A DNA stretch of 64,000 nt from DATDEW01 sp046590205 (GTDB lineage: Bacteria; Bacteroidota; Ignavibacteria; Palsa-1295): the NCBI GenBank assembly GCA_046590205.1, contig JBKJTT010000091.1, forward strand, positions 1-64,000. The letters run 5' to 3'. The position numbers were made by a program, and so were the translations under genes. The first letter of the stretch is position 1, and each line of letters opens with the position of its first letter. Below are positions 18,649-27,083 of the stretch, one piece after another. The notes under the pieces were generated by a model that saw only the letters and a list, made by a program, of their open reading frames with translations, was not told where the DNA came from and ran no database searches.

Positions 18649-21600
18649 CGTTTTTTAGGTGTTTTCTTTTTCTTCTTTGGCTGAAGTGAATCCCAGAGCG
18701 AGCTTGCCTTTATGCGATACTCTCTTGGCACTCCTTTATTATCAATAGTTGAGCGTAATAATGTTTTTGCTTTGCGTTTATCACCTGTTGCCAAAAGCAT
18801 TTCCGCAGAGCCGACAAGAGATCTGCCAAATTGTTCAGGTGTTCGCGATGTTTCCTCGCGTGCATTGTCATATGCCACAAGAGCTTTTCTGCTTGCACCA
18901 CTGCGGCGATAAATACCTGCAAGCTTGAGATATACTTCGCTTGCCATCGGGTCACCTTTACGCGCGATGGCGAGCTTATCTAATCGAGTGATAGCTTCGC
19001 CCTCTTTACCATTATCTAATAGTATGCCAGCGATTTCTATTTGAGCTTTACCTCCGACTGATGTTTCTATCAAGTAGCGTTTCGTCAGCTCGTCAAAGAC
19101 AGTTATTGCCGAATCTTCATTCTTTAACTCGTTAAGACAGAACTGCCCGTACTCGAACATCGCTTGTGGTGCGGCATCAGCAGAGAAGTACTGATAATCA
19201 AACGCACGGTTATAATAATTTGCTGCTTGTGTGTAGTTATTGCTTTCTCGTTCATTTCTTGCAAGTTCAAGCAGTGCGAACGATGCTGCATCAGATGTAG
19301 AGAAGGAGTCGATGACCTCTTGGTATGTCGCTTTCGCCATATCATCCGAACCACGCTTCGAGTATGTTCTACCTGTGTAGTAATAGGAGAACGGTAAAAG
19401 AGGATGGCTGCCAAATCTGAGTTTGAACGACTGAAATGTTGCCACCGCATTATCATACTTCTTCGCCTGCGATTCTATCTGACCTTTTTTGATAAGCAAT
19501 TCGGGAGTATAAGTGCGTTTATTCAGCGTGTCATCGCGAAGATACTCTGATGCAAGTGCAACAGCATCTGATTCTTTCTTATTTTCTGTTAGGAGGTCAA
19601 GCGTGCTGAAAAGCGCATCACGGAATTCATCGGCATTCGGATACTCTTTGAGAAAACGCTTGTATGATGTAAGTGCCTTGTTGTTATCACCACGTCGCTC
19701 GGCTTGCGTTGCAGATAGATACAATCCTTTCGATGCGTATGGTGAGTTAGAAAATTGTTTTAAGAGTTCACCGATAGCCCATTCTGCTTTCTCATTTTGA
19801 ATAATGGCGTATGCAGCGATCGCATAATTATAGTATGAACGGTCAACAAGATCGGACTGCTGCTGCTTTGTAATGATATAGTTGAACGCATTCATTGCCG
19901 ACCGCGCACTATCCGAGCGCATACGAGCAAGACCAAGCTGGAACATTGCTCGTGTAACGAGGTATCTGTCAAATGTAGGTCTATCAACAGCAAGGTTGTA
20001 TATCTTGAGTGCTTTCTGATACTCTCCTTGTGCATAGCGTCCATCACCGACGCGAGAGAGAAGGTCATACGCATAACGCGAGATCGTATCCTTCTCAAGT
20101 ATCTTATAAAATTCTTTCTCCGCTTGCTGATACTTACTTTCTTTAAAGAGCGACCATGCGTAGCCGTATTGCGCGTCTATTGCACGGTCGGAGAGCGGAT
20201 ACTTTTCAATAATGGTTTGAAAACAAGAAGCAGCATTGCGTGTGCTATCCGAGCGCAGACATGCCCAACCGTACTGGAAGAGAGCTTCTTCGATAGCCGC
20301 ATTATTCCCTGTTGCATTTGCATCACGAATATACATCTCAAGGTCTTGCGATGATTTATCCCAGAGTCCGAGAGGTATCCCTGATAACCCTCGTATCAAA
20401 TGAGTGTATGGCTTAAGAGCACTATCAGAAGGCGGTATATTCTCAAGTGCAAAGTTCATGAGTTCGTATGCCCTACCATAGCTTGCGCGGCGATACATCA
20501 GATCGCCTAAGAGTAATGATGAATAGACACCCGTTTGTGTACGCTTCATCGCAAGCGGTTTGAGAAGTGCTTCGGCTTGGTACGTTCTTCCGCTTCTGAA
20601 TTCAATAAGTGCAAGATGATAGGATGCTTTATCGGAGTAGAGTGCAGTCTTATCTTGTGAAAGCGTAGTGAGCATCGAGCGCGCTTCATCATCATTTCCG
20701 GCTTTGCTAAGTGCTATCGCACTAAAATATCGTGAGCGCTCTGGTATATCACGATAGTAAAAATGAGATTCGCTTCCTTCGGATGCTGATAACATCTGCG
20801 AGGCATTGCCCTCAAATTCTTCAAAGAAATTATCACCATAACGTCCTTGCTCACGAAGGGAGGACAGTTGACTTCCTTGTTTACTCGTTGTGCTGCCCGA
20901 TTCACTCGCAAGGGAGCTGAATTCCAGCGCTGCTTCATCAAATCGTTTGCTCTCATAGAGTGTCCAAGCCCTTTCGTAGCGCGATACGTAGCGAATGAAC
21001 TCGCGCTCATCCCTTGCTTCTAATGAGCTATCCTTTGAGCGAAGTGACAGCCGAAGAGCTTCATCGTAAAGAGAAAGAGCGCTATCTCTCTGACCTATCT
21101 TTGCAAAATATATGCCTTTGAGCAGTGTTCTCGTCGCGCCGCTGAGCGATGTTACATACTGTCCGACAATCGTATCCGTTACATTTTTGTCACTATAAGG
21201 TTTAGAGAATATTCGGACATCGTTTTCTCGTTTGCCTCGGAGCCAATTACTAAATTCAGAGTGATGACCAAGCGAATCTTTATTAATCTTCGCACTTAGT
21301 CTTTCAGAACGTTCTATTTCTTTTGCGGTCTCTAAGTTTTTATCAGATAGAAGCAGAAGCGAAAGTCGCTTGATAGACGCTTCATATGCAAATGGTGTAT
21401 TCTGAGCGGACGCAGCCACCGTATCAAGTTCTAGTATCGCTAACTCGCGCTCGCCGGTTTTTTCATATAGCTCACTTTGGTGAATACGCGCAAGATAGGA
21501 AAGCGCAGATGTATGCGAAGCAATGACCTTCGCAAAGTACTGCTTTCCGAGCATATTCTTGCGCTCAAGCATGTAGCACTCTGCCAAGCGGTAGTTCCTC

Positions 21601-22043
21601 TCATCAAGTAAGTATGCTTGTGTAGGAAAGGCATCTTCGGGAATACCCTCAAGTATCTCGTGTGCTCGGGTTCTGTTGTTCTCGCTTGAGGATAGCAACT
21701 CAAGAGCTGCTAAGAGGTCAGCGAGGTATTTGTTCGGATGGTAACCGGGTTCATCTCGCATTGCTCGAAGTGAGTTCATAGCATACTGCAAGCTGCCATA
21801 CTCAAACCAGCGGAGCGAGCGAATATGCGTCAGATAACCAAATACCGTCTCGTTGGCTTTCCTATCATCATCTCTAAGAGTTTGCAGATAGAATGGCGCG
21901 ATGCGAAATTCTTCGAGTTTAGTTGTCGTCTGAAGTTCTGAACTAGGGGCAAAATACTTGGAGCGCGTGAGCGGTTGGCAGTACGTGACTGCTGCAAGAA
22001 AAACAACGATGCATGTACAGAGGGCTGCTCTCAAGTCGCTCAA
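18645..22043 (-). CDS. Large exported TPR-repeat protein
   Basis: The 1132-residue protein has signal peptide MSDLRAALCTCIVVFLAAVTYCQ followed by some 25 helical repeats of TPR type throughout (SLYDEALRLSLRSKDSS; YQQAEKEFYKILEKDTISRY; KALTSYKRFLKEYPNADEFR; AKATYQEVIDSFSTSD). The C-terminus is strongly basic (PKKKKKTPKKR). The repeats are of the YbgF/BamD-like 'gap-filling' class. It probably forms an elongated periplasmic scaffold; the directly coupled barrel gene suggests the two form an outer-membrane complex, which is inference. It sits 31 bases downstream of the gmhB-like gene. Confidence 0.75.
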   Translation of the reverse strand: MSDLRAALCTCIVVFLAAVTYCQPLTRSKYFAPSSELQTTTKLEEFRIAPFYLQTLRDDDRKANETVFGYLTHIRSLRWFEYGSLQYAMNSLRAMRDEPGYHPNKYLADLLAALELLSSSENNRTRAHEILEGIPEDAFPTQAYLLDERNYRLAECYMLERKNMLGKQYFAKVIASHTSALSYLARIHQSELYEKTGERELAILELDTVAASAQNTPFAYEASIKRLSLLLLSDKNLETAKEIERSERLSAKINKDSLGHHSEFSNWLRGKRENDVRIFSKPYSDKNVTDTIVGQYVTSLSGATRTLLKGIYFAKIGQRDSALSLYDEALRLSLRSKDSSLEARDEREFIRYVSRYERAWTLYESKRFDEAALEFSSLASESGSTTSKQGSQLSSLREQGRYGDNFFEEFEGNASQMLSASEGSESHFYYRDIPERSRYFSAIALSKAGNDDEARSMLTTLSQDKTALYSDKASYHLALIEFRSGRTYQAEALLKPLAMKRTQTGVYSSLLLGDLMYRRASYGRAYELMNFALENIPPSDSALKPYTHLIRGLSGIPLGLWDKSSQDLEMYIRDANATGNNAAIEEALFQYGWACLRSDSTRNAASCFQTIIEKYPLSDRAIDAQYGYAWSLFKESKYQQAEKEFYKILEKDTISRYAYDLLSRVGDGRYAQGEYQKALKIYNLAVDRPTFDRYLVTRAMFQLGLARMRSDSARSAMNAFNYIITKQQQSDLVDRSYYNYAIAAYAIIQNEKAEWAIGELLKQFSNSPYASKGLYLSATQAERRGDNNKALTSYKRFLKEYPNADEFRDALFSTLDLLTENKKESDAVALASEYLRDDTLNKRTYTPELLIKKGQIESQAKKYDNAVATFQSFKLRFGSHPLLPFSYYYTGRTYSKRGSDDMAKATYQEVIDSFSTSDAASFALLELARNERESNNYTQAANYYNRAFDYQYFSADAAPQAMFEYGQFCLNELKNEDSAITVFDELTKRYLIETSVGGKAQIEIAGILLDNGKEGEAITRLDKLAIARKGDPMASEVYLKLAGIYRRSGASRKALVAYDNAREETSRTPEQFGRSLVGSAEMLLATGDKRKAKTLLRSTIDNKGVPREYRIKASSLWDSLQPKKKKKTPKKR

Positions 22044-22074
22044 AACTGGCTTTGGTTAGCGTGATGAGAGGGGG

Positions 22075-22590
22075 CTAAAGGTAATCCGTTATATCCAAAA
22101 CATTTTCAAGAAGAATTGTTGCATCCTTCGGCGGATTTTCGTCAGGATTTACAAGAAAAGCAGTTTTGACTCCAGCATGGTTACCCGCTTCGATGTCCGT
22201 AAGCGTATCGCCTATCATCCAAGAGTGCGCCATGTCGATGCCCCACTTCGCTTTTGCTTCAAGCAGCATCGTGGGGTTTGGCTTGCGGCGAACAGCAAGT
22301 TTGTCTTCATCAATTGCGGCATAGATATCATCGAACTCTACTCCGAAATGCTCCTTCAAATGCGCTTGCATCTTTTGGTGGATGTTCGTGAGGTCTTCTT
22401 CAGACATAAGTCCAACGCCAACTCCCCGTTGATTGGTGATAACAATGGCAAGGTATCCGAGCGACTTGACCTTCACCAAAGTCTCGCCAACGTTCGGAAG
22501 TATCTTGAATCTTTCCCAGTTGCGGATGTAGCCGCCAACGGTACGTGCATTGATAACGCCGTCGCGGTCAAAGAAAACAGCTTTATTCAT
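22075..22590 (-). CDS. GmhB-like D,D-heptose 1,7-bisphosphate / histidinol-type HAD phosphatase
   Basis: The 171-residue HAD-IIIA phosphatase has motif I FFDRDGVIN (nucleophile and acid aspartates), motif II in VITNQRGVGVGLMSEEDL, the PNPTMLLEAKAKWGID segment with catalytic lysine, and motif IV MIGDTLTDIEAGNHAG. The cysteine/histidine zinc loop found in classical GmhB is not visible; the region reads HLKEHFGVEFDDIYAAIDED. Substrate is probably a sugar bisphosphate for LPS or S-layer heptose, as it follows polysaccharide genes. The frame is open to 22653, but the ATG at 22590 gives the normal family start. Confidence 0.8.
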   Translation of the reverse strand: MNKAVFFDRDGVINARTVGGYIRNWERFKILPNVGETLVKVKSLGYLAIVITNQRGVGVGLMSEEDLTNIHQKMQAHLKEHFGVEFDDIYAAIDEDKLAVRRKPNPTMLLEAKAKWGIDMAHSWMIGDTLTDIEAGNHAGVKTAFLVNPDENPPKDATILLENVLDITDYL

Positions 22591-22604
22591 TAAGAGGATA
22601 ACAA

Positions 22605-24032
22605 TTAATACGCGTTCTTGTCTCCGCGTAACATCGTTATTATTGTACGCCAAATGACAAACAGGTCAAAGGTGAACGTCCAGTTATCAATATAGAAGAT
22701 ATCATACTTGACGCGCTGATCCATTTTGTCAGGAGTATCGGTCGCTCCGCGAAGACCATTTACTTGCGCCCAGCCCGTTACACCTGGCTTGACGAAATGG
22801 CGGAGCATATAGTTATTGATAATGAGTTTGTAATCTTCAGTATGTTTGAGCATGTGCGGGCGAGGTCCAACAACAGACATATCACCTTTGAGTACATTCC
22901 AGAACTGCGGCAATTCATCGAGGTTCGTACGGCGCAAGAATCTTCCAACTGCTGTCAGACGTGGATCATCAGTTGTGGCTTGAAGCGTATCCGATAGTTC
23001 ACGCGGCTGATGCCGCATCGTGCGAAATTTGAAACAAGTAAAGTCATGTCCGTCTTCACCCGTACGCAATTGCTTGAAGAATATCGGTCCGCGTGAGCTA
23101 AGCTTGATAAGCAAGCCACAAACAAAGACGACGATCGGGAAGACAAACACCATTACGAGCAGACTGAAGAGCACATCAAATGCACGCTTAAGTGCTTTAT
23201 TGCCCGGTTCGTCAAGCGGTGCTTCGCGCATACGAACGATAGAGAACTCGCCAACCTGCTCAACGACTCGCTTGCCTTCGAGGCCTGCATAGTCGTTCGG
23301 TATGACGTTTACTCTAATGAGTTGATTCTCGCAAGTCTGGACAAGCTGTGCTAATGCTGTCTCACTTGTCTTGGGAAGTGCAATGATAACTTCGTCAATG
23401 TTCTGCTTATTTGTTATCTTCTCTATATCACCCAGTTTACCGAGAATCATCGCTCGGACATTCGAGTCAACACCATTATCATCCAAGAAGCCGATGACTC
23501 GGTAGCCGAGTGAGTTATCACTTTCAACATTATGCAAGAAGCGCTCTCCGGCTCTACCAGCACCAATGATAAGTATATCTTTCTGTTCGGGCTTGAAGAA
23601 GCTGCCTGAAGGGCTTATCATGTGGCTTGCGACAAGAAAGAGAGAACTCATGCCGAAGAAGTACAATAAGAAGAGTCGTGATGTGAAGATGAGCCCGCCT
23701 TGCGCAACAATATAGAGAAGTGCAATACCTATCAAGAACACGAGCGAACGCAGGACAATAGATATTTCTTTGCCTTTTTTCTTTCCACCTGAGTAGGAAT
23801 AGAGCCGTAGGATAAGCGCAAGTGTTACCCAGCCGATTGTCATAATGCCTTCAAAGAGCGGATAGACATACCCGGGCACATCCAGCGTGCTTGGGTCGGC
23901 ATGGAACATTGTTACGCCGAAACGGATAACAAAGGAGAGATGGAAAGCAAGATTCAGGAGCAGAACATCCACGGCGAAATGAGCGAAGCGGAAGCTATGC
24001 TTCGTCTCTTTCTGGGCGATATGTCCTGCCAT
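22605..24032 (-). CDS. Polyprenyl glycosylphosphotransferase (WcaJ/WbaP type)
   Basis: Initiating sugar-phosphate transferase for exopolysaccharide or O-antigen. The N-terminal half has four to five membrane segments (HFAVDVLLLNLAFHLSFVIR ...) followed by a Rossmann-like CoA-binding domain (ILIIGAGRAGERFLHN). The C-terminal catalytic domain shows a re-entrant membrane helix and the family signatures: FKFRTMRH, RRTNLDELPQFWNVLKGDMS, VVGPRPHM, KPGVTGWAQVNGLRG. It transfers a hexose-1-phosphate to undecaprenyl phosphate at the cytoplasmic membrane. The start is the ATG at 24032 (a TTG at 24041 is possible). It is second in the operon after the glycosyltransferase. Confidence 0.9.
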   Translation of the reverse strand: MAGHIAQKETKHSFRFAHFAVDVLLLNLAFHLSFVIRFGVTMFHADPSTLDVPGYVYPLFEGIMTIGWVTLALILRLYSYSGGKKKGKEISIVLRSLVFLIGIALLYIVAQGGLIFTSRLFLLYFFGMSSLFLVASHMISPSGSFFKPEQKDILIIGAGRAGERFLHNVESDNSLGYRVIGFLDDNGVDSNVRAMILGKLGDIEKITNKQNIDEVIIALPKTSETALAQLVQTCENQLIRVNVIPNDYAGLEGKRVVEQVGEFSIVRMREAPLDEPGNKALKRAFDVLFSLLVMVFVFPIVVFVCGLLIKLSSRGPIFFKQLRTGEDGHDFTCFKFRTMRHQPRELSDTLQATTDDPRLTAVGRFLRRTNLDELPQFWNVLKGDMSVVGPRPHMLKHTEDYKLIINNYMLRHFVKPGVTGWAQVNGLRGATDTPDKMDQRVKYDIFYIDNWTFTFDLFVIWRTIITMLRGDKNAY

Positions 24033-24042
24033 AGCTACCAAG

Positions 24043-25341
24043 TTATGCTGCTTGCATCAATTCATTTGTGTGAAAAAAATCCGGTGCCAGTGATTCGATG
24101 ACATCATCGAACTGGTCGAATATCGTATCCCATGTATATCGCTCTTCGATAAGCGCTCTGCCTGCGCGGGTAAGACGTAAACGTTTGTCTTCATCACGAA
24201 GAAGCTCCGCGCATGCCGCTGCCATGTCTTCATCGGTGTTTCGCACAAGACAATTGACTCCGTCAACGAGTCCTTCAATACCTGCAGCACCGACCGATGT
24301 CGTAACGACTGCACAGCCGAGCGCCAATGCTTCAAGAAGTTTATTCTGAATTCCCGCACCTGTATCTTGTGGATGGACGAACACCTTTGCACTCTTATAA
24401 AATAACTTTGTATCGGCTACATCACCGTGCAACTCAACACCACGAATGCCGTTTGCCATCTCGATAAGGTCGTGCTCGGGGCTTTTCCCGACGATCAAGA
24501 GCGAACATGGCTCTATAGCATTTACCTTTGGATACACATCTCGCATAATGCGCTGCGCCATCCGTTTGTTGTGATAGACTGAGAGTACACCTGCAAAGAG
24601 TAGAGCATCTTCTCTTCCACCTTCACTGTAATGATACGAACGAATATCAATGCCATTTGTGAGTATGGCTGTATTGAGAGCGGGGTCAAGAGCACGCACC
24701 ATATTTTGGTCGGGCTTGGCAACAAAGGTCACAAGGTCAAAGTGCCGAAACATCTGGGGTTCGTAGCGGCGAAGCTTCTTTGCATCGTTGTTGCGGATGA
24801 AGTACTCGCCCGTGAACGAGAAATTCTCTGACGAGCGTTCTTGCATGAGTAAGCGAGAGTCTTCGGCAACCAAAAGCTTTGGCGTACCTTTTACGTCTTT
24901 GACGTAGATCGCTGTCCGGACAAAAAAGCAGACGATGAGGTCGTAGAGATTTCTGCCGAGTGCAGTATCAACTGCTTTCTGCATTGCAGGTACATCGTAG
25001 AAACCGTACTCGACAGGTGTTTGTGTCGGGAGTGTAAAGAGCACTCTTGCCCATGCGGCAGTGCGATTAAACGGTACAACGGTTACGTTCTTTGCAAAAA
25101 GTTTGATGTGCTCAAGGTTCTCGCCGTGTCCGGAATTCCATTCGTCTATCGAGATAAGATCCACATCAGCGATCTCTGATAGATGGCGAAGCAGGTGGTA
25201 GCTTTTGAGCCGATCTCCGCCCGATAGCGGATACGGAAAGCGGTACGTCAAGAAGAGTACCTTCTTACGTTGCGGTGTATATGATGAGAAGTTTGACAAG
25301 CTTCGAAACTCCATCGGCTTTAAGACATTGAACGGTTTCAT
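24043..25341 (-). CDS. Family-4-like glycosyltransferase (GT-B fold)
   Basis: The 432-residue GT-B enzyme begins, after a short tail, with VLFLTYRFPYPLSGGDRLKS (donor/acceptor loop typical of the TIGR03087-like sugar transferases) and ends with the nucleotide-sugar domain GAGIQNKLLEALALGCAVVT, TSVGAAGIEGLVDGVNCLV, including the E-x7-E type motif. It adds a sugar to a lipid-linked or nascent polysaccharide at the inner face of the cytoplasmic membrane. GGAGGG lies 7-8 bases before the ATG, one of the strongest ribosome sites in the window. It is first of the operon with the WcaJ-type and GmhB-like genes. Confidence 0.85.
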   Translation of the reverse strand: MKPFNVLKPMEFRSLSNFSSYTPQRKKVLFLTYRFPYPLSGGDRLKSYHLLRHLSEIADVDLISIDEWNSGHGENLEHIKLFAKNVTVVPFNRTAAWARVLFTLPTQTPVEYGFYDVPAMQKAVDTALGRNLYDLIVCFFVRTAIYVKDVKGTPKLLVAEDSRLLMQERSSENFSFTGEYFIRNNDAKKLRRYEPQMFRHFDLVTFVAKPDQNMVRALDPALNTAILTNGIDIRSYHYSEGGREDALLFAGVLSVYHNKRMAQRIMRDVYPKVNAIEPCSLLIVGKSPEHDLIEMANGIRGVELHGDVADTKLFYKSAKVFVHPQDTGAGIQNKLLEALALGCAVVTTSVGAAGIEGLVDGVNCLVRNTDEDMAAACAELLRDEDKRLRLTRAGRALIEERYTWDTIFDQFDDVIESLAPDFFHTNELMQAA

Positions 25342-25545
25342 TTTTTATCCCTCCATTGTGGCTATTACTATCAGAAAGTACCGCGAGAACGAGAATAGAA
25401 GCGGTCATTTTCTTGTGCCAAAGAGGGCTTTCTTCTAAAACTACCGTATCAAGTTTGCCAGTTTCGAGCTAATTAGGTTGGTTAAGTAATTGTAACTACA
25501 GCAGTTACGCTGCTTAATGCGGGAATACGTACCCACATCGTCTTA
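25342..25545 (-). promoter_or_regulatory. 200-nt leader with overlapping, mutually exclusive hairpins
   Basis: The transcribed leader of the polysaccharide operon. Near its 5' end two inverted repeats share bases: GTAACT/AGTTAC (25492-25497 with 25503-25508) and AGCAG/CTGCT (25500-25504 with 25510-25514), so only one can form at a time. The rest shows no open frame of note and ends with GGAGGG before the start codon. Regulation by the leader is inference. The remaining part of the 25342-25727 gap, 25578-25727, upstream of the SGNH-like gene, is AT-rich and shows nothing else I can support. Confidence 0.35.
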
Positions 25546-25577
25546 CAAATATACTACAAATTTTTGCCCAATCCAAA
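25546..25577 (-). promoter_or_regulatory. Bacteroidota-type promoter of the polysaccharide operon
   Basis: On the minus strand TTTGGA (25577-25572) is followed after 18 bases by TATATTTG (25553-25546), matching the -33 TTTG / -7 TAnnTTTG consensus of Bacteroidota housekeeping promoters. Initiation near 25540 gives a leader of about 200 nt before the glycosyltransferase ATG at 25341. Confidence 0.75.
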
Positions 25578-25727
25578 ATCCCGCAATAAATTATTTTTTT
25601 GAAACCTTCGAAAGTTGCTCCTAAAAGTGCGCTAATTGGTGTGCTGCCATTATGAATCATTACTCATTAAACTTCTCACTTGTGGTAAGCTCTACACTAT
25701 CACAATCATTTTTTTACAAAACGTATT

Positions 25728-26999
25728 ATGAAAATCATAACAACATACATCTTCATCGCGCTCTTTGCAGCATCAAGTTTTGCGCAAGAATGCGATAACA
25801 CAAGTCAAGGATTTACACCTATCACTGATCTCGGCGCAGGGTACTTCTCCGGCTATCAAGGCGGACTCTATCCAGGCGGAAGCAACACGCGCCCCGCATC
25901 ATTCAACAGCATACTTATCAAGCAGGCAAAAAAGATAAAGCCGCTTGATACGGCAGGTCTACAGAATCTTGCAAGCGGGAAGATTGTCTTCCTTTCTATC
26001 GGCGGGTCGAATATCGCTATGGAATCACCGGTGCTTGCTGACTCAATGGCTGCATATCCTTATGTGAACCCAAAGCTCGTGTACGTCAATGGGGGCGCTG
26101 GTGGAAAAACGATTGACAAACTCATTGATCCAATGACCACTTACTGGAATTACGTCAAGAATCAACTTGAACTTGCCGGTCTAACGGAGAGTCAAGTGCA
26201 AGTAATCTGGTTCAAAGAGGCAGATGCAACGCCTGACTCTCTCGGCTTTCCGGGAGCACCGAACGATCTACGCAATGACTACAAGATCGTCATGCAGATA
26301 CTCAAAGATAAGTACCCGAATCTTAAGATATGCTATCAGTCAGGCAGAGCGTATTCGGGGTACATTGATATGGATGATCCACCAAGCGCTGGCTTGCGCG
26401 CTCCGCATGATTACTATAACGGCTGGGCATGTAAATGGCTTATAGAGGATCAGATAAATGGTGATACGAACCTCACGTACGCCGGGCTATCAGCGAAGTC
26501 GCCAATGATCGCATGGGGTCCGTACCTTTGGGCTGATGGCTTGACACCACGCAGTGACGGACTTATATGGGAATGCACGGACTTCAAACCAGACGGCCTA
26601 CATACCTTTACAACAGGCAGAGAAAAGATCGCACATCTGTGGATGGATTTCCTTCGCACTGATGCTTCGGCAGCTCCGTGGTTCAAAGCACCGATACTGA
26701 TGGTGCCTGAACCTGCCTTGGCAAATACCTATGAGATAGCAAAGAGGAGTGATGTTTCTATCTATCCGAATCCGACCGAAGGTTCTTCAACGATTTCATT
26801 CACGCTTGACAGACAGTCACAAGTTGTCGTTACTCTCTATGATATGCAAGGACGAGTCGTAAGATCACTTATTGACTCCGAATTCCAAAGTGGAGAAAAT
26901 GAAATGAGTTTATTGACTACGGGAATAGCGAAAGGACTCTATCAAGTTCGATTAAGCGGTGAGGCAATCAATGAAGTTCGACAAGTAGTAGTAAAGTAA
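25728..26999 (+). CDS. SGNH-hydrolase-like secreted protein with T9SS sorting domain
   Basis: The 423-residue protein has signal peptide MKIITTYIFIALFAASSFAQ. The catalytic-domain candidate runs to about residue 325: IVFLSIGGSN (candidate block I serine 94), VNGGAGGKTIDKL, and DGLHTF with aspartate 289 and histidine 292 as the candidate block V. These fit a divergent SGNH esterase/lipase fold, although block I is not the usual GDS. Residues about 340-423 form the type IX secretion C-terminal domain (VSIYPNPTEGSSTISF, LYDMQGRVVRSL, GLYQVRLSG, QVVVK). It would be exported by Sec, then across the outer membrane by T9SS, with PorU (50963-55108) removing the tail. A terminator follows. Confidence 0.7.
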   Translation: MKIITTYIFIALFAASSFAQECDNTSQGFTPITDLGAGYFSGYQGGLYPGGSNTRPASFNSILIKQAKKIKPLDTAGLQNLASGKIVFLSIGGSNIAMESPVLADSMAAYPYVNPKLVYVNGGAGGKTIDKLIDPMTTYWNYVKNQLELAGLTESQVQVIWFKEADATPDSLGFPGAPNDLRNDYKIVMQILKDKYPNLKICYQSGRAYSGYIDMDDPPSAGLRAPHDYYNGWACKWLIEDQINGDTNLTYAGLSAKSPMIAWGPYLWADGLTPRSDGLIWECTDFKPDGLHTFTTGREKIAHLWMDFLRTDASAAPWFKAPILMVPEPALANTYEIAKRSDVSIYPNPTEGSSTISFTLDRQSQVVVTLYDMQGRVVRSLIDSEFQSGENEMSLLTTGIAKGLYQVRLSGEAINEVRQVVVK

Positions 27000-27025
27000 T
27001 ACACCCGTGGCTCCTCCCATCATAT

Positions 27026-27064
27026 AATCCCTGAATCATTTCTATGATTCAGGGATTATCTTTT
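27026..27064 (+). terminator. Rho-independent terminator
   Basis: A perfect 14-bp stem (27026-27039 with 27044-27057, loop TTCT) is followed by ATCTTTTG. It closes the SGNH-like gene ahead of the next T9SS cargo gene. Confidence 0.85.
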
Positions 27065-27083
27065 GTCTAATAAATAGTATTTT

